Assembly (NCBI GenBank): GCA_030761205.1
Contig: JAULJL010000027.1
Location: forward strand, 18,974,501 to 19,038,500
Direction: 5' to 3'
Length of the DNA: 64,000 bases
Source: Fremontodendron californicum
Lineage: Eukaryota > Streptophyta > Magnoliopsida > Malvales > Malvaceae
A program made the position numbers and the translations under genes. Shown here one piece after another: positions 20,867 to 32,232 of this stretch (position 1 is its first letter; the number at the start of each line of letters is the position of its first letter). A model generated the notes under the pieces. The model saw only the letters and a program-made list of their open reading frames with translations. It had not been told where the DNA came from and did not search any database.

Positions 20867-21051
20867 TTATTTTTTTATTTTTTTTTAGTTTTTCTTATGT
20901 CTTCAATGTTTGTGGGTATCGTCCTAGTAAACCCTCACGAGACTAAACTCGTCCACTAGGGACACCTAGGGGTTTAAAGGCTTGTGTCACATGCTAAGTG
21001 CCACCATGATTTCCTACGAAAGTGGATTAGATTAGATTTTCTTATTTTATT
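20541..21051 (+). other. Element E 3' spacer fragment
   Basis: Homologous to the D spacer at about 50955-51240 and, in reverse complement, to the A, B and F spacers. It contains an (ATT)n tract at about 20838-20868. There is no ORF. It continues at 29832 after the F insertion. Confidence 0.8.
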
Positions 21052-22908
21052 TGATGCACCCAAAAGAGTGTATCTTATTTAACCTTGCACTAAAAAGATC
21101 AATTGTAAGTATAATGATTAGAAAGGGTCGAGTCCTCAGGGATTGGGTTTTAATCTATGAGTTATTAGTTTATAACTTACGTTCAAAGAAAACAATAAAA
21201 GAAAAGGGGTTTTTGAAGCCAGATTTAAACTAAAGTAAATAATAAGAATAAGATGCAAGGCGGTATAACCAGCCAATAAAAATATATATACTAAATTAGG
21301 CGGTATAACCAGCCAATGAAAATATATATACTAAATTAGGCGGTATAACCAGCCAATAAAAATAAAACAAAGTTAATATACAAATTAGGCGGTATAACCA
21401 GCCAATAAAAATAAATATACTTTTAAAAATAAGAAAACTAGAAAAGTAAGAAAACAAGTAAGTAAGAAGAATCAAATATGAAAAATATGGTTAAGGTTTC
21501 ATTCTCCACCACTAGACATCATTAAGAATCAATTTCAGATCTATCAATATCAACCAACTATCAAAGTTAACAACCGTAGATAACAACAAGCTCTGTTATC
21601 CTAATCTTTCCTTAGTTTGTCGTTAAATAGAACAAGCTCTCTATTTAATCTCTAACCATTAAACAACCTAGAATAAGCTCTCTAAATTCAATTTAATGGC
21701 AGCTTTATGATGAGAAAGATAGGTTGATCTAAGCAACAAACACATAAGCTCGGATTGTTCAACTTAGGTTATGTTCCACTTTGCAATTATTGAAAACTTG
21801 ACCATAATCATTAATCACAAATTGCCACTTATGAATAGGAAATCAAGACAATTACACGGATCAAGACTCCTAAACTAGCAATAGATAATTATCAAGATCT
21901 ATCTAGTTGTACACCTAAATAAATCAAGACAACATCATGAACAATTCTTGTAGAAGAACATAAGCAACTTTGATAGAAAATTAATGATAGATAGAATCTG
22001 AAAATCAATCACAAAACATGTCTAGGGCTTTGAAATCACCCTTAACCAAATAGAAGTTTAGCCTAGCATAGGCATTGTAAACATAAACATAAAATTAAAG
22101 AGAATCTAAGAAGGAAATAAAAGAAAGAAAGAAGAAGAAGAAAATAAAGAAAAAGAAAACTAGAGAAAAGAAAGAAGAAGAAAACTTAGAGAATTTTATT
22201 CCAATGGCTAATATCCTACCAATGTACAATACCATACAATCATCCAAGGCCCTCTATTTATACACATTTTGGAGGGCTAAATGAAAAGAGACAAGCTTTA
22301 CAAATTTCAAAGGTAGGTATAATAGGTGGGTGCATTTTTCTAACAATTTTCGTCATATTGTATGACAATTTTGATCAGCCAACTTGATGGTCGATTTTGT
22401 CAATTTTGGAGGCCTGATCTGATCACATGGTATTCTAGAAAAATGTTCCCCTATCAGTTACTGATCCATAGCCGTTGGAATCAGCTCATTTGCTGATGTG
22501 GATAAGAAGATATGGGCAAAATACGAAAACAGGTCAGCACAGACGTCATTGCACATCAGCCAACTTGATGGTCGATTTCGCTAGGGAAAACGACTCCGTT
22601 TCAAGACGTGTAAAACATAAAAAAGATAGATATGCCTCTTACCGTTGTACGGTTAAAATTTCAGCCTTATTGCTTCAGTGAAACTCGAGATATAGCTGAT
22701 ATGGCAAAAGGTGTCGGAACTGGAACTGAACTGGATTTGCCCTTAATTCTAGTAATCTGAAATCACTCAAAGAAACTTGTGAAAAACACCAAATTACATA
22801 AAAATATAAAAGATCATACACACAATTAGACTAAACAATAATAACTCGTATTTGACACAAAACAATAATAAAACATAACTAAAAACTATATAATTATACG
22901 AGTTATCA
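21052..22908 (-). repeat. Element F 3' LTR (chimeric)
   Basis: Plus-strand bases 21052 to about 22110 match the U5/R side of D and E LTRs in reverse complement. From about 22140 to 22908 they match the A/B LTR. The TATA box is on minus at 22254-22262, so the switch falls roughly 120-170 nt downstream of it, in or near R. Confidence 0.9.
21259..21403 (-). repeat. Hairpin repeats within the F LTR (4 copies)
   Basis: Four copies of GGCGGTATAACCAGCC, here inside U5 rather than in the leader as in A and B. An identical array is in the 5' LTR at 28182-28326. Confidence 0.75.
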
Positions 22909-24856
22909 CACCCCCACACTTAGATTGTTGCTAGTCCCTAGCAACGACTCAATAAAAATAAAATAAGAAAATCTAATCTAATCCACTTTCGTAGGAAATC
23001 ACGGTGGCACTTAGCATGTGACACAAGCCTTTAAACCCCTAGGTGTCCCTAGTGGACGAGTTTAGTCTCGTGAGGGTTTACTAGAACGATACCCACAAAC
23101 ATTGAAAAACTAAAATATAAATAAACTACATATACTAAAAATATTTACTCCTAATCCTTTCAATACAAATTAGAGACAATCTTTGAACAAGTCTTATAAA
23201 CTAATCAATATCTTAAAGAATTTCAAAAAAAAATCATGCTTGAATGTAAATTGTTTGAGTATAGCCAATATTAACATAACATATTTCAATCAAAATAGTG
23301 CATATTCAAACTTAATTTCAACTACTCACATGGGATACCCTCATGATTTTCACTCTTTAAAGTAGTGGTGAAGTGTTTACACTCAATCAATCTCATGAAA
23401 ACAGTTCTACCATATTCTTGCTTGTCCACCTATTCTCCACTATTTAGATCATACAACTTCATGAATCAAGAGGTCTTTAATCAAGGTTGTAATGGGGCCA
23501 AGGGGTTTGTAATGTGGTTGAAGAACAAAAGGATAAAGATATCACAAAGGTTCCAAAGAGTTCATAAAGTTTAGAGACATAAAAAGATCATACAAATAAA
23601 ACTTCTCAAAACTCTTATAAAGCACATAATAAGATAGGCTAAATATTCATGTTGAGCCTTTGCATCATTCTAACCAACTTTGTAACATCTTTTTCTTTAC
23701 TTTAACTAGAAGTTCAAGAAAAGATTTTTTTTTTTTTTTAATATGGGAATGTATTTGACAATGATCCCTTTCTTTTTCTCTTGACTTTTTTCTTTCTTTT
23801 CCCCCCACACTTATTTCTTGTTTCTAACCCAAATTTTCAATAAATCTTCCTTGTCTTTGCAACTTGTCTCAAAACATGCTAATTCATCTTTGGAACAAAG
23901 GTAAAGATATAAGTATATTTAGGTTAGGGACAAGTTATGGTTACCAAAGAGATAGCTTATTCAATGTAGGCTCAAATTGGTTCACTAAGGGTGTGTTCTC
24001 TTGGAACATTAATAATGGATGGCTGTTTGGCTCTGGTTATAATCCTAATGCCTCTATCATATTCATGTTGTCACATGTATCAATATAGTCTCAAACGGTT
24101 TAAAGCAAGTTCTAGAGAATCATGTAATCATAAGAGCACTCAAGAAAGAAATTAGATTGATTTGTATAATGCATCAATCATTATAGGCTCAAAAACTCAC
24201 AAGGATGATTATACAAGTCAGATTAAGTCTAAACATGCTTCTTTCTCAATCAACATATCATATTAACATTGGCTCATAAAAAGATTGACATCAAGCTCAA
24301 TTCTCATGAAAATCTTCTCACTAATAAATTTGTTTTAGACTTATGCAATTCATATCTCATCATTGTATTAAAAAGGAACTAAAACACACTAAAAAAATAA
24401 TAATAATAATAAAGACTCATAAAAAAAAATAGTAGACAAAAATAAAAGAAATCCTAAATCATTCCCCCCACACTTAATTCTTACATTGTCCTCAATGTAA
24501 GTCTATTAACTCAAATGAAAGAATCATGTGTAAGAGAAAAGAACTAATAACATAAGAATAGGAACAAATAAGACTCAAAACAAAACAAAACCATGCAACC
24601 TAAATAATCCTAAAATACTAAACAAAAATTAACAAGTAAACATAAAAAGATTAAAATCAAACTGACAAGGTATGTCTCAAGTCTCCCTTACTCAGACCTT
24701 GTTCAGAATGAATACTTTTAAATGGCTTAAAACACAAATTTCTTTTTTTTTTTTTTTTTTTTTTTTTTTTGAAGGTAAAATTTAGGAGATATTACCTGTA
24801 GAGGTTGCTAACCACTTATTATAACTGAGACACAACAAACAAAATGTTAGATAATG
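22909..24856 (-). other. Element F 3' spacer with PPT
   Basis: The PPT TAAGTGTGGGGGTG (sense) touches the LTR at 22909. The rest is homologous to the A and B spacers, without a convincing ORF. A sense poly(A) tract (T-run on plus at about 24741-24770) lies roughly 90 bp downstream of the LOG stop. Confidence 0.75.
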
Positions 24857-25540
24857 TCACAAAGACAAAGTGCAATCCACTCCTTGCTCGTCCATATCTC
24901 TTTTTCTTTTTCCGAGCATTTGCGAAACAACCGTAGCAGATAAACACTCATAAGCTTGGAGCTTTTTGAGTAAATCTTCAATGGTTGTAGCAGAAATTAT
25001 GGTTCTCCTTGCCTCTGAAAACATGAATCCATTTTCCACAGCATTATCTAAATATGAAAGTAAATTACTAAAATAACCATTAATGTTAAGCAAACCAATG
25101 GGTTTCTTATTTGTGACCAAAGATGACCAAGAAGCCACGCAAGCTATTTCTTCCAATGTACCCAGACCTCCTGGTAAAGCAATGAATGCATCGGCAGAAT
25201 GGTACATGATTGTCATCCGTTCAGGGATACTCCAGACTTGTTTTTCCTTACCCAAGGTAGGTCCACAAAAATCTGTGAATAGTTTTGGCACGATTCCTAG
25301 AACTGGACTTCCTCCGGCGTGTGCTGCTGTAGCGACTGCTCCCATTAAACCCGTATTACCGCCTCCATAAATCAACTGGATCTTTTGTTGGGCAAGTATT
25401 ACTCCAACTCTTATGGCTTCATCAGCGAATATGTTATTTTTCCCTGGATAAGCACCTCCAAAGACACAAAAAAATTTTAATGCGCTGGGACGAAGTACTT
25501 TCCATTTTTTTTTCAAGTGCCTGAAAGAGAATGAGTACAT
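24857..25540 (-). CDS. LOG-family cytokinin-activating enzyme, retrotransposon-borne (copy F)
   Basis: The frame is open for 227 residues, with GGGNTGLMG, the arginine of IPERM, and a complete PGGLGTLEE motif, so the catalytic core looks intact. The N-terminus differs: the ancestral MESTSSQRIKK start is read in another frame, because the A/T runs on either side of that segment have changed length in compensating ways (the second run at about 25470-25480 is one base longer than in A). Translation must start at the upstream ATG 25540, giving MYSFSFRHLKKKWKVLRPSA before CVFGG. An alternative is that the start is broken and the copy is silent. The PPT side and C4 ORF are arranged as in A. Confidence 0.82.
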   Translation of the reverse strand: MYSFSFRHLKKKWKVLRPSALKFFCVFGGAYPGKNNIFADEAIRVGVILAQQKIQLIYGGGNTGLMGAVATAAHAGGSPVLGIVPKLFTDFCGPTLGKEKQVWSIPERMTIMYHSADAFIALPGGLGTLEEIACVASWSSLVTNKKPIGLLNINGYFSNLLSYLDNAVENGFMFSEARRTIISATTIEDLLKKLQAYECLSATVVSQMLGKRKRDMDEQGVDCTLSL

Positions 25541-25560
25541 GGTGTAATATATAGAGGACT
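25541..25560 (-). promoter_or_regulatory. TATA-like box upstream of LOG (F)
   Basis: TATATATT on minus at 25553-25546, only 6 nt before ATG 25540 but about 40 nt before the ancestral ATG position. The CTCTTTCAG acceptor-like site, at about 25520, is inside the extended frame. Confidence 0.3.
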
Positions 25561-25863
25561 GAGTAGTGAATCAGACAATAGTAATAATGTCGCAGAAAGT
25601 GTATCTGACCTGTCAGAAGAAAATGTTAACCTAACAAAAGATTTTTGCGTGATTTCAGGAAGAAAATCAAAAAGAGAAGAAAAATCAACCGTAAAAGACA
25701 AATAAAAAAAATGAGAATAATTACACAAATCGAATAACACGTAAATTAAACCGAAATAAAGTTATTGCAAATCAAACCAAAAGCTGAGAAGTCATTTATT
25801 GTAGTTGTGATTGTGGCTCACATCTTCCTCTGGTTTTACGTCCAGAAACGGCTTAAACGCCTT

Positions 25864-26400
25864 CTATGAGTCGAGGATATGCTTCCCATCCAGTTTTCTT
25901 ACAAGCTGGCAAACAGGGTCTTTTAACATCAGATTCCCAAGATGTTGCCATTCCCTTTGGAATTGCGGCCATAAATCAAGAATTTCTCTTTGTACGTCTC
26001 CACTAGGATGCGTCTCAAGAGAAAGTTGGATATTACCCAAATTCTCCTTACTCAGTCCATCCTTAATGAATTCAATTTTATCATCTCGATTAGAGGACGA
26101 AATCCCAATAGAACGACATTTACCGTTACACGTCCATCGTGCACATTTGTGGCAATTTGAACTCATGCGCTTTGCTCGTCGCTTCTTTGCAAAAGTGCTT
26201 CTACCTGTACCTGGTAAATGCAAAACAGGAAGATATTCATCTTCACGTACCTTGGCTTCAATTATCCAACGTATGTCTCCAGGAATCCCTTTGTGCATAA
26301 GCATTCTTAATCTTTCAAACCGAACTTGGTAAAGCTTCAATAAAATATTTCGAGGAAAAGTAGGAAATCGTTTCTGCAATCTTGTGAGAATATCATCCAT
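25864..26400 (-). CDS. Basic C4 zinc-finger protein, betaflexivirus NABP-like (copy F)
   Basis: 178 residues, same length and frame as copies A and B. GRSTFAKKRRAKRM and the four finger cysteines (C83, C86, C91, C95) are unchanged. Differences from A are scattered substitutions outside that block, for example at residues 14, 34, 41, 100 and 147. It sits between the pol remnant and LOG. Retention of a full frame in an element that has lost pol argues that the ORF matters or that the copy is recent. Function as for copy A, by similarity only. Confidence 0.75.
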   Translation of the reverse strand: MDDILTRLQKRFPTFPRNILLKLYQVRFERLRMLMHKGIPGDIRWIIEAKVREDEYLPVLHLPGTGRSTFAKKRRAKRMSSNCHKCARWTCNGKCRSIGISSSNRDDKIEFIKDGLSKENLGNIQLSLETHPSGDVQREILDLWPQFQREWQHLGNLMLKDPVCQLVRKLDGKHILDS

Positions 26401-26540
26401 CCTAAAAAAAAAATGAAAAAAATGAAAGAGAAATTTATATACAACATCAGTTTTGTGGGTAGCTGATGGAACCGACTTAAATAATCACGGAGTACAGTTA
26501 TCCGTCATTTAACCGGGGTTAAAAAAAATAAAAATTATAT
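26401..26540 (-). promoter_or_regulatory. Upstream region of C4 ORF (F)
   Basis: T-run ending TAG|G immediately before the ATG, and TATATAAA on minus at 26441-26434. The remainder is the conserved start of the cargo cassette up to the pol remnant. Confidence 0.4.
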
Positions 26541-26582
26541 TTACATCTAGTTATTTTCAAAACAAGGATCAGAAAGAAAAAC
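26541..26582 (-). pseudogene. Last codons of A/B-type pol, left behind in F
   Basis: About 40 bases match the pol 3' end of A and B (the codons for VFLSDPCFENN and stop). The match ends abruptly at 26583, marking the recombination breakpoint. Confidence 0.85.
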
Positions 26583-26583
26583 A

Positions 26584-26891
26584 GCATAAGAAGACTCAAA
26601 AACAAAACACTCTAAATAAAATCCTAAATTCTTCCCCCCACACATAATTTTTACATTGTCATTAATGTAATGCTATTAATCCCAAATGAAAGAATCATGT
26701 GTAAGTGAAAAGAACTAATAAACAAAATAAACTTATGCAGCCTAAATGAACTTAGAAACACTAAACACAATTAGCAAAGAAACATAAGAAAAAGATAAAG
26801 AAAAAGAGAGCAAATCTGAGGATGGCAGTTTGGCAATGCTTTCACTAATTAGGCTGTCTCCCCAATTAGCACTTGATTTAGTGTTTTGAAC
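26584..26891 (-). other. Second spacer-like segment in F
   Basis: Resembles F's own spacer at about 24460-24600 (CCCCCCACAC, then a TTTTACATTGTC-like stretch, then AATGAAAGAATCATGTGTAAG). It also resembles the D spacer near 49890-49950. It therefore looks like the 3' spacer of a different parent, joined between gag and the pol remnant. No ORF. Confidence 0.65.
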
Positions 26892-27830
26892 CTAACCAAC
26901 ACTCCTTCTTGGCATTTTAGGCTTGTCAGGCTCATACATGAAATTTCCCAAATTTATGCGTTTGAGAGGAAGCTTTCTTTGCACAACAGTGGATGCATTC
27001 TCCATTACAAGTATTATTCCATCATCCTTTGTGGTGCATATGTCATCGAGGAATGGAGCATATTTTGATACTTGTTGAATGACCTCCACAAACAAGTTGT
27101 TTAAGGTTTCCGGCATGTGTTGTTCATGTTCTTCCTCCTTGAACTTTGCAAATCTACTAGGAAAAGGTGGAGAAGAAACATTAGTAAAAAGTGAAACCTT
27201 AAACGTTACCTCAGGTGCCGAAATACTCTTATTTGGATCTTTGGCTTCATTATCCTCAAGAATAGAATCCATCTCTAATTTTGTTTCATCCTCATCTTGT
27301 TCCTCATTCTTCAAGGTCACAATAGTAGCATTCTCCTTTGGGTTAACCATCGTTTGGGTTGGGAGTTCTTCAGATCTTTGTGCTACCCATCCCACCATAC
27401 TACTAGCCAATTGGCTCATTTGCTTTTCCAAACTCTGGATGCTTGCCCTTGTTTCCTGTTGAAATTGCAAATAATTAGTAACAAGAGAATAGACAAGATC
27501 TTCTAAAGAAGTACCTGAGTTTTGAGTCATATGTGGTGGTTGAAAAAGATCTGGTTCTTGAGACCATGATTGATTGAAGCTAGATGGATGAGTGTAATTG
27601 GCATAAGGATCTACTTCTTGGTAATTTTTCGAGTAGCCATAATTAGTATGATCCCACCATCCCTCATGGTAAGTGTTTGAGTAATGATCATACTGTTGGT
27701 CTTGGAACACTTGATGGCCTTGACATCCTCCCATGGCCAATTGTTGAACTGGGGAGGTGAGATTGGCTTGTTGATTCTCCATGTTCATGTATGCCACCAA
27801 CTCTTCAAGTGTTAGATTGCTCAATTCCAT
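26892..27830 (-). CDS. Truncated Athila-type Gag (element F)
   Basis: 312 residues from ATG 27830 (MELSNLTLEELVAY). It lacks the N-terminal capsid-like domain seen in D and A, and it lacks a CCHC knuckle. It keeps the YDHYSNTYHEGWWDH segment and the helical TSLEDLVYSLVTNYLQF / ASIQSLEKQMSQLASSM segment, both matching D gag, and then the linker before protease (PPFPSRFAKFKEEE). It ends with a novel tail, and no protease follows. A frame extending upstream to 27986 starts in the LTR and is not the likely start. It is probably not a functional capsid protein; it could be a leader relic needed for RNA recognition. Confidence 0.75.
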   Translation of the reverse strand: MELSNLTLEELVAYMNMENQQANLTSPVQQLAMGGCQGHQVFQDQQYDHYSNTYHEGWWDHTNYGYSKNYQEVDPYANYTHPSSFNQSWSQEPDLFQPPHMTQNSGTSLEDLVYSLVTNYLQFQQETRASIQSLEKQMSQLASSMVGWVAQRSEELPTQTMVNPKENATIVTLKNEEQDEDETKLEMDSILEDNEAKDPNKSISAPEVTFKVSLFTNVSSPPFPSRFAKFKEEEHEQHMPETLNNLFVEVIQQVSKYAPFLDDICTTKDDGIILVMENASTVVQRKLPLKRINLGNFMYEPDKPKMPRRSVG

Positions 27831-27951
27831 TGTTTTTTTTTTCTTTTTTTTTTTAAATTTGAAAAGAAAAACTTGTATGTACAAGAAAATAAAACTAATT
27901 AGAACTGAAAATAAGAATAAACCAAGTAACAAATAAACTAAAGAAAGCAAT

Positions 27952-27968
27952 CCCCGGCAACGGCGCCA
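27952..27968 (-). other. Primer-binding site, tRNA-Asp type (F)
   Basis: CCCCGGCAACGGCGCCA on plus, six bases from the LTR start at 27975. Confidence 0.85.
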
Positions 27969-27974
27969 AAAATT

Positions 27975-29831
27975 TGATGCATCCAAAAGAGTGTATCTTA
28001 TTTAACCTTGCACTAAAAAGATCAATTGTAAGTATAATGATTAGAAAGGGTCGAGTCCTCAGGGATTGGGTTTTAATCTATGAGTTATTAGTTTATAACT
28101 TACGTTCAAAGAAAACAATAAAAGAAAAGGGGTTTTTGAAGCCAGATTTAAACTAAAGTAAATAATAAGAATAAGATGCAAGGCGGTATAACCAGCCAAT
28201 AAAAATATATATACTAAATTAGGCGGTATAACCAGCCAATGAAAATATATATACTAAATTAGGCGGTATAACCAGCCAATAAAAATAAAACAAAGTTAAT
28301 ATACAAATTAGGCGGTATAACCAGCCAATAAAAATAAATATACTTTTAAAAATAAGCAAACTAGAAAAGTAAGAAAACAAGTAAGTAAGAAGAATCAAAT
28401 ATGAAAAATATGGTTAAGGTTTCATTCTCCACCACTAGACATCATTAAGAATCAATTTCAGATCTATCAATATCAACCAACTATCAAAGTTAACAACCAT
28501 AGATAACAACAAGCTCTGTTATCCCAATCTTTCCTTAGTTTGTCGTTAAATAGAACAAGCTCTCTATTTAATCTCTAACCATTAAACAACCTAGAATAAG
28601 CTCTCTAAATTCAATTTAATGGCAGCTTTATGATGAGAAAGATAGGTTGATCTAAGCAACAAACACATAAGCTCGGATTGTTCAACTTAGGTTATGTTCC
28701 ACTTTGCAATTATTGAAAACTTGACCATAATCATTAATCACAAATTGCCACTTATGAATAGGAAATCAAGACAATTACACGGATCAAGACTCCTAAACTA
28801 GCAATAGATAATTATCAAGATCTATCTAGTTGTACACCTAAATAAATCAAGACAACATCATGAACAATTCTTGTAGAAGAACATAAGCAACTTTGATAGA
28901 AAATTAATGATAGATAGAATCTGAAAATCAATCACAAAACATGTCTAGGGCTTTGAAATCACCCTTAACCAAATAGAAGTTTAGCCTAGCATAGGCATTG
29001 TAAACATAAACATAAAATTAAAGAGAATCTAAGAAGGAAATAAAAGAAAGAAAGAAGAAGAAGAAAATAAAGAAAAAGAAAACTAGAGAAAAGAAAGAAG
29101 AAGAAAACTTAGAGAATTTTATTACAATGGCTAATATCCTACCAATGTACAATACCATACAATCATCCAAGGCCCTCTATTTATACACATTTTGGAGGGC
29201 TAAATGACAAGAGACAAGCTTTACAAATTTCAAAGGTAGGTATAATAGGTGGGTGCATTTTTCTAACAATTTTCGTCATATTGTATGACAATTTTGATCA
29301 GCCAACTTGATGGTCGATTTTGTCAATTTTGGAGGCCTGATCTGATCACATGGTATTCTAGAAAAATGTTTCCCTATCAGCTACTGATCCATAGCCATTG
29401 GAATCAGCTCATTTGCTGATGTGGATAAGAAGATATGGGCAAAATACGAAAACAGGTCAGCACAGACGTCATTGCACATCAGCCAACTTGATGGTCTATT
29501 TCGCTAGGGAAAACGACTCCGTTTCTAGAAGTGTAAAACATAAAAAAGATAGATATGCCTCTTAACTTTGCACGGTGAAAATTTCAGCCTTATTGCTTCA
29601 GTGAAACTCGAGATATAGCTGATATGGAAAAAGGTGTTGGAACTGGAACTGAACTGGATTTGCCCTTAATTCTAGTAATCTGAAATGACTCAAAGAAACT
29701 TGTGAAAAACACCAAATTACATAAAAATATAAAAGATCATAAACACAATTAGACTAAACAATAATAACTCGTATTTGACACAAAACAATACTAAAACATA
29801 ACTAAAAACTATATAATTATACGAGTTATCA
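27975..29831 (-). repeat. Element F 5' LTR (chimeric)
   Basis: 1857 bp, the same length as 21052-22908, with a modest number of substitutions by eye. Hairpin repeats at 28182-28326, TATA on minus at 29177-29185, end CGAGTTATCA. Confidence 0.92.
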
Positions 29832-29886
29832 TTATTTTTATTTTGTTTTGCTCGAGGACAAGAAAAAAGCTAACTGTGGGGGTATT
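29832..29886 (+). other. Element E spacer end and PPT
   Basis: Resumes E after F, with the TTATT duplication first. It contains GCTCGAGGACAAG, then the purine tract AACTGTGGGGGTATT (29872-29886) against the 3' LTR. Confidence 0.8.
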
Positions 29887-31278
29887 TGATAAGCTCATAA
29901 AATATACATTTTATGCCTTTCTACCTTTAGTTTTTGTTATGTTTTCGATCTTTATCTTGTTTACTTATAATATGTTTTTGAATTTTAGGTACAATAAGGA
30001 GAATGAAGTCAAAATATGTCAATAATGATGGTAAAGAGCTTACAAAAATCACAAGATGGAAGAATACTTGGGAGTCAAAAATATCAATTTCTGGTTGAAA
30101 AGCAATCATGCAGATTTGACCTCTGGATCTTGTTGTAAGGAAAACATGATTTTATGTTCTTTATTTGAAGAAACTTCCTTCTTGACTTTTGAAGCTGACT
30201 TGATTATCTTTCCAACGATATATTATGGGCCCGAATCAGATAAGGAATGGGCATCCAAAATAGCGCTAGAAGATCTCCCTAAAGAAGCCTACGGCCAGAA
30301 AAACCCTAATTGCAAATCTGAAAAAAAAAGGCAAAAAACGTGATTTTTGCACCTCTAGGCTTACTTGTGCGGCAAGGACTTATTATCATGGTTTTAAAGC
30401 TCTATAAATACCATCTTTTGAGCCACAAACTAGACATCTTTTGAGGAGACTCAAGGATCATCATTATTCTTCTTCTTCTTCTCCATTCTTTTATTTTCTT
30501 TTTAGTTTTATGTATATATTATCTATGCCTATGCTACGCTAAACTTTTATTTGGTTAAGGGTGATTTCAAAGCCCTAAACATGTTATGTAATTAATATTC
30601 AGAATCTATCTATCATTGTTTTCTATCAAAGTTGCTTATGTTCTTCTATTAAAATTGTTCATGATGATGTTTTGATTTGTTTAGGTGGCCAACTAGATAA
30701 ATCTTGATAATTGTCTAATGCTAGTTTAGGAGTCTTGATCCGTGTAATTGTCTTGATTTCCTATTCATAAGTAGCAATTTGTAATTAATGATTATGGTCA
30801 AGTTTTCAATAATTGCAAAGTGGAACATAAACTAAGTTGAACAATCCGAGCTTATGTGTTTGTTGCTTAGATCAACCTATCTTTATCATCATAAAGCTGC
30901 TATTAAATTGAACTTAGAGAGCTTATTCTAGGTTGTTTGATAGTTAGAGATTAAATAGAGAGCTTGTTCTATTTAACGACAAACTAAGGAAAGATTGGGG
31001 TAACAGAGCTTGTTGTTAACTACGGTTGTTAACTTTGATAGCTAATTAATGTTGATAGATATGAAATTGATTCTTAATGATGTCTAGTGGTGGAGAATGA
31101 AACCTTAACCATATTTTTTATTTTTGATTCTTCTTAATTACTTGTTTTCTCATTCTTATTTTTAACTTTAGTTTCAAAACCCAATCCCTGAGGACTCGAC
31201 CCTTGCTAATCACTATACTCTACAATTGATTCTTTTTAAGTGAAAGGTTAAATAAGATACACTCTTTTGGATGCATCA
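29887..31278 (+). repeat. Element E 3' LTR
   Basis: 1392 bp, TGATAAGCTC to GGATGCATCA. TATA box at 30403-30410. U3 differs from D, but the R-U5 half (about 30490 on) is close to D and F. Confidence 0.88.
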
Positions 31279-31283
31279 AAAGT

Positions 31284-32232
31284 TCTGATTTCTTCTTTGT
31301 TTCTTTGTTTTTGAGAGAGCAAGAGGCTGGATAATTAATATTCTTTTTCTTTTTCTTTCTTTCTTTTATTTTCTTCTTAGATTCTCTTTAATTTTATGTT
31401 TATGTTTACAATGCCTATGCTAGGCTAAACTTTTATTTGGTTAAGGGTGATTTCAAAGCCCTAGACATGTTATGTAATTAATTTTCAGAATCTATCTATC
31501 ATTGTTTTCTATCAAAGTTGCTTATGTTCTTCCATTAAAATTGTTCATGATGATGTTTGATTTGTTTAGGTGGCCAACTAGATAAATCTTGATAATTGTC
31601 TAATGCTAGTTTAGGAGTCTTGATCCGTGTAATTGTCTTGATTTCCTATTCATAAGTGGCAATTTGTGATTAATGATTATGGTCAAGTTTTCAATAATTG
31701 CAAAGTGGAACATAACCTAAGTTGAACAATTCGAGCTTATGTGTTTGTTGCTTAGATCAACCTATCTTTCTCATCATAAAGCTGCTATTAAATTGAACTT
31801 AGAGAGCTTATTCTAGGTTGTTTGATAGTTAGAGATTAAATAGAGAGCTTGTTTTATTTAACGACGGACTAAGGAAAGATTTGGGTAACAGAGCTTGTTG
31901 TTATCTACGGTTGTTAACTTTGATAGCTAATTAATGTTGATAGATATGAAATTGATTCTTAATGATGTCTTGTGGTGGAGAATGAAACCTTAACCATATT
32001 TTTCTTATTTGATTCTTCTTAATTACTTGTTTTCTCATTCTTATTGTTAACTTTAGTTTAAATCTGATTTCAAAATCCCCTTTACTTTTGTTTATTTGTT
32101 TTTAAGTGATAAATTATTAACTTATAAACTAAAACCCAATCCTGAGGACTCGACCCTTGCTAATCACTATACTTTACAATTGAGTCTTTTTAAGTGCAAG
32201 GTTAAATAAGATACACTCTTTTGGGTGCATCA
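31284..32232 (+). repeat. Element D 5' LTR, second part
   Basis: Completes 19475-20339 to about 1.81 kb, matching the 1815-bp 3' LTR. Ends GGGTGCATCA. Confidence 0.9.

Larger units (their letters stand above)
21052..29831 (-). mobile_element. Element F: chimeric, cargo-bearing, pol-less retrotransposon
   Basis: The boundaries are TGATGCACCC at 21052 and CGAGTTATCA at 29831; TSD TTATT is at 21047-21051 and 29832-29836. It has two 1857-bp LTRs, a tRNA-Asp PBS, a truncated gag, no pol except its last 40 or so bases, and then the C4-finger and LOG ORFs, spacer and PPT. The LTR joins an A/B-type U3 to a D/E-type R-U5. The length is 8780 bp. It must rely on proteins from another element. Confidence 0.93.
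20340..31278 (+). mobile_element. Element E: internally deleted D-related retroelement
   Basis: The ends are TGATAAGCTC (20340) and GGATGCATCA (31278); TSD AAAGT is at 20335-20339 and 31279-31283. Without F it is only about 2.2 kb: 200 bp of 5' LTR, about 570 bp of 3' spacer with PPT, and a full 3' LTR. All coding sequence is gone. Confidence 0.88.
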
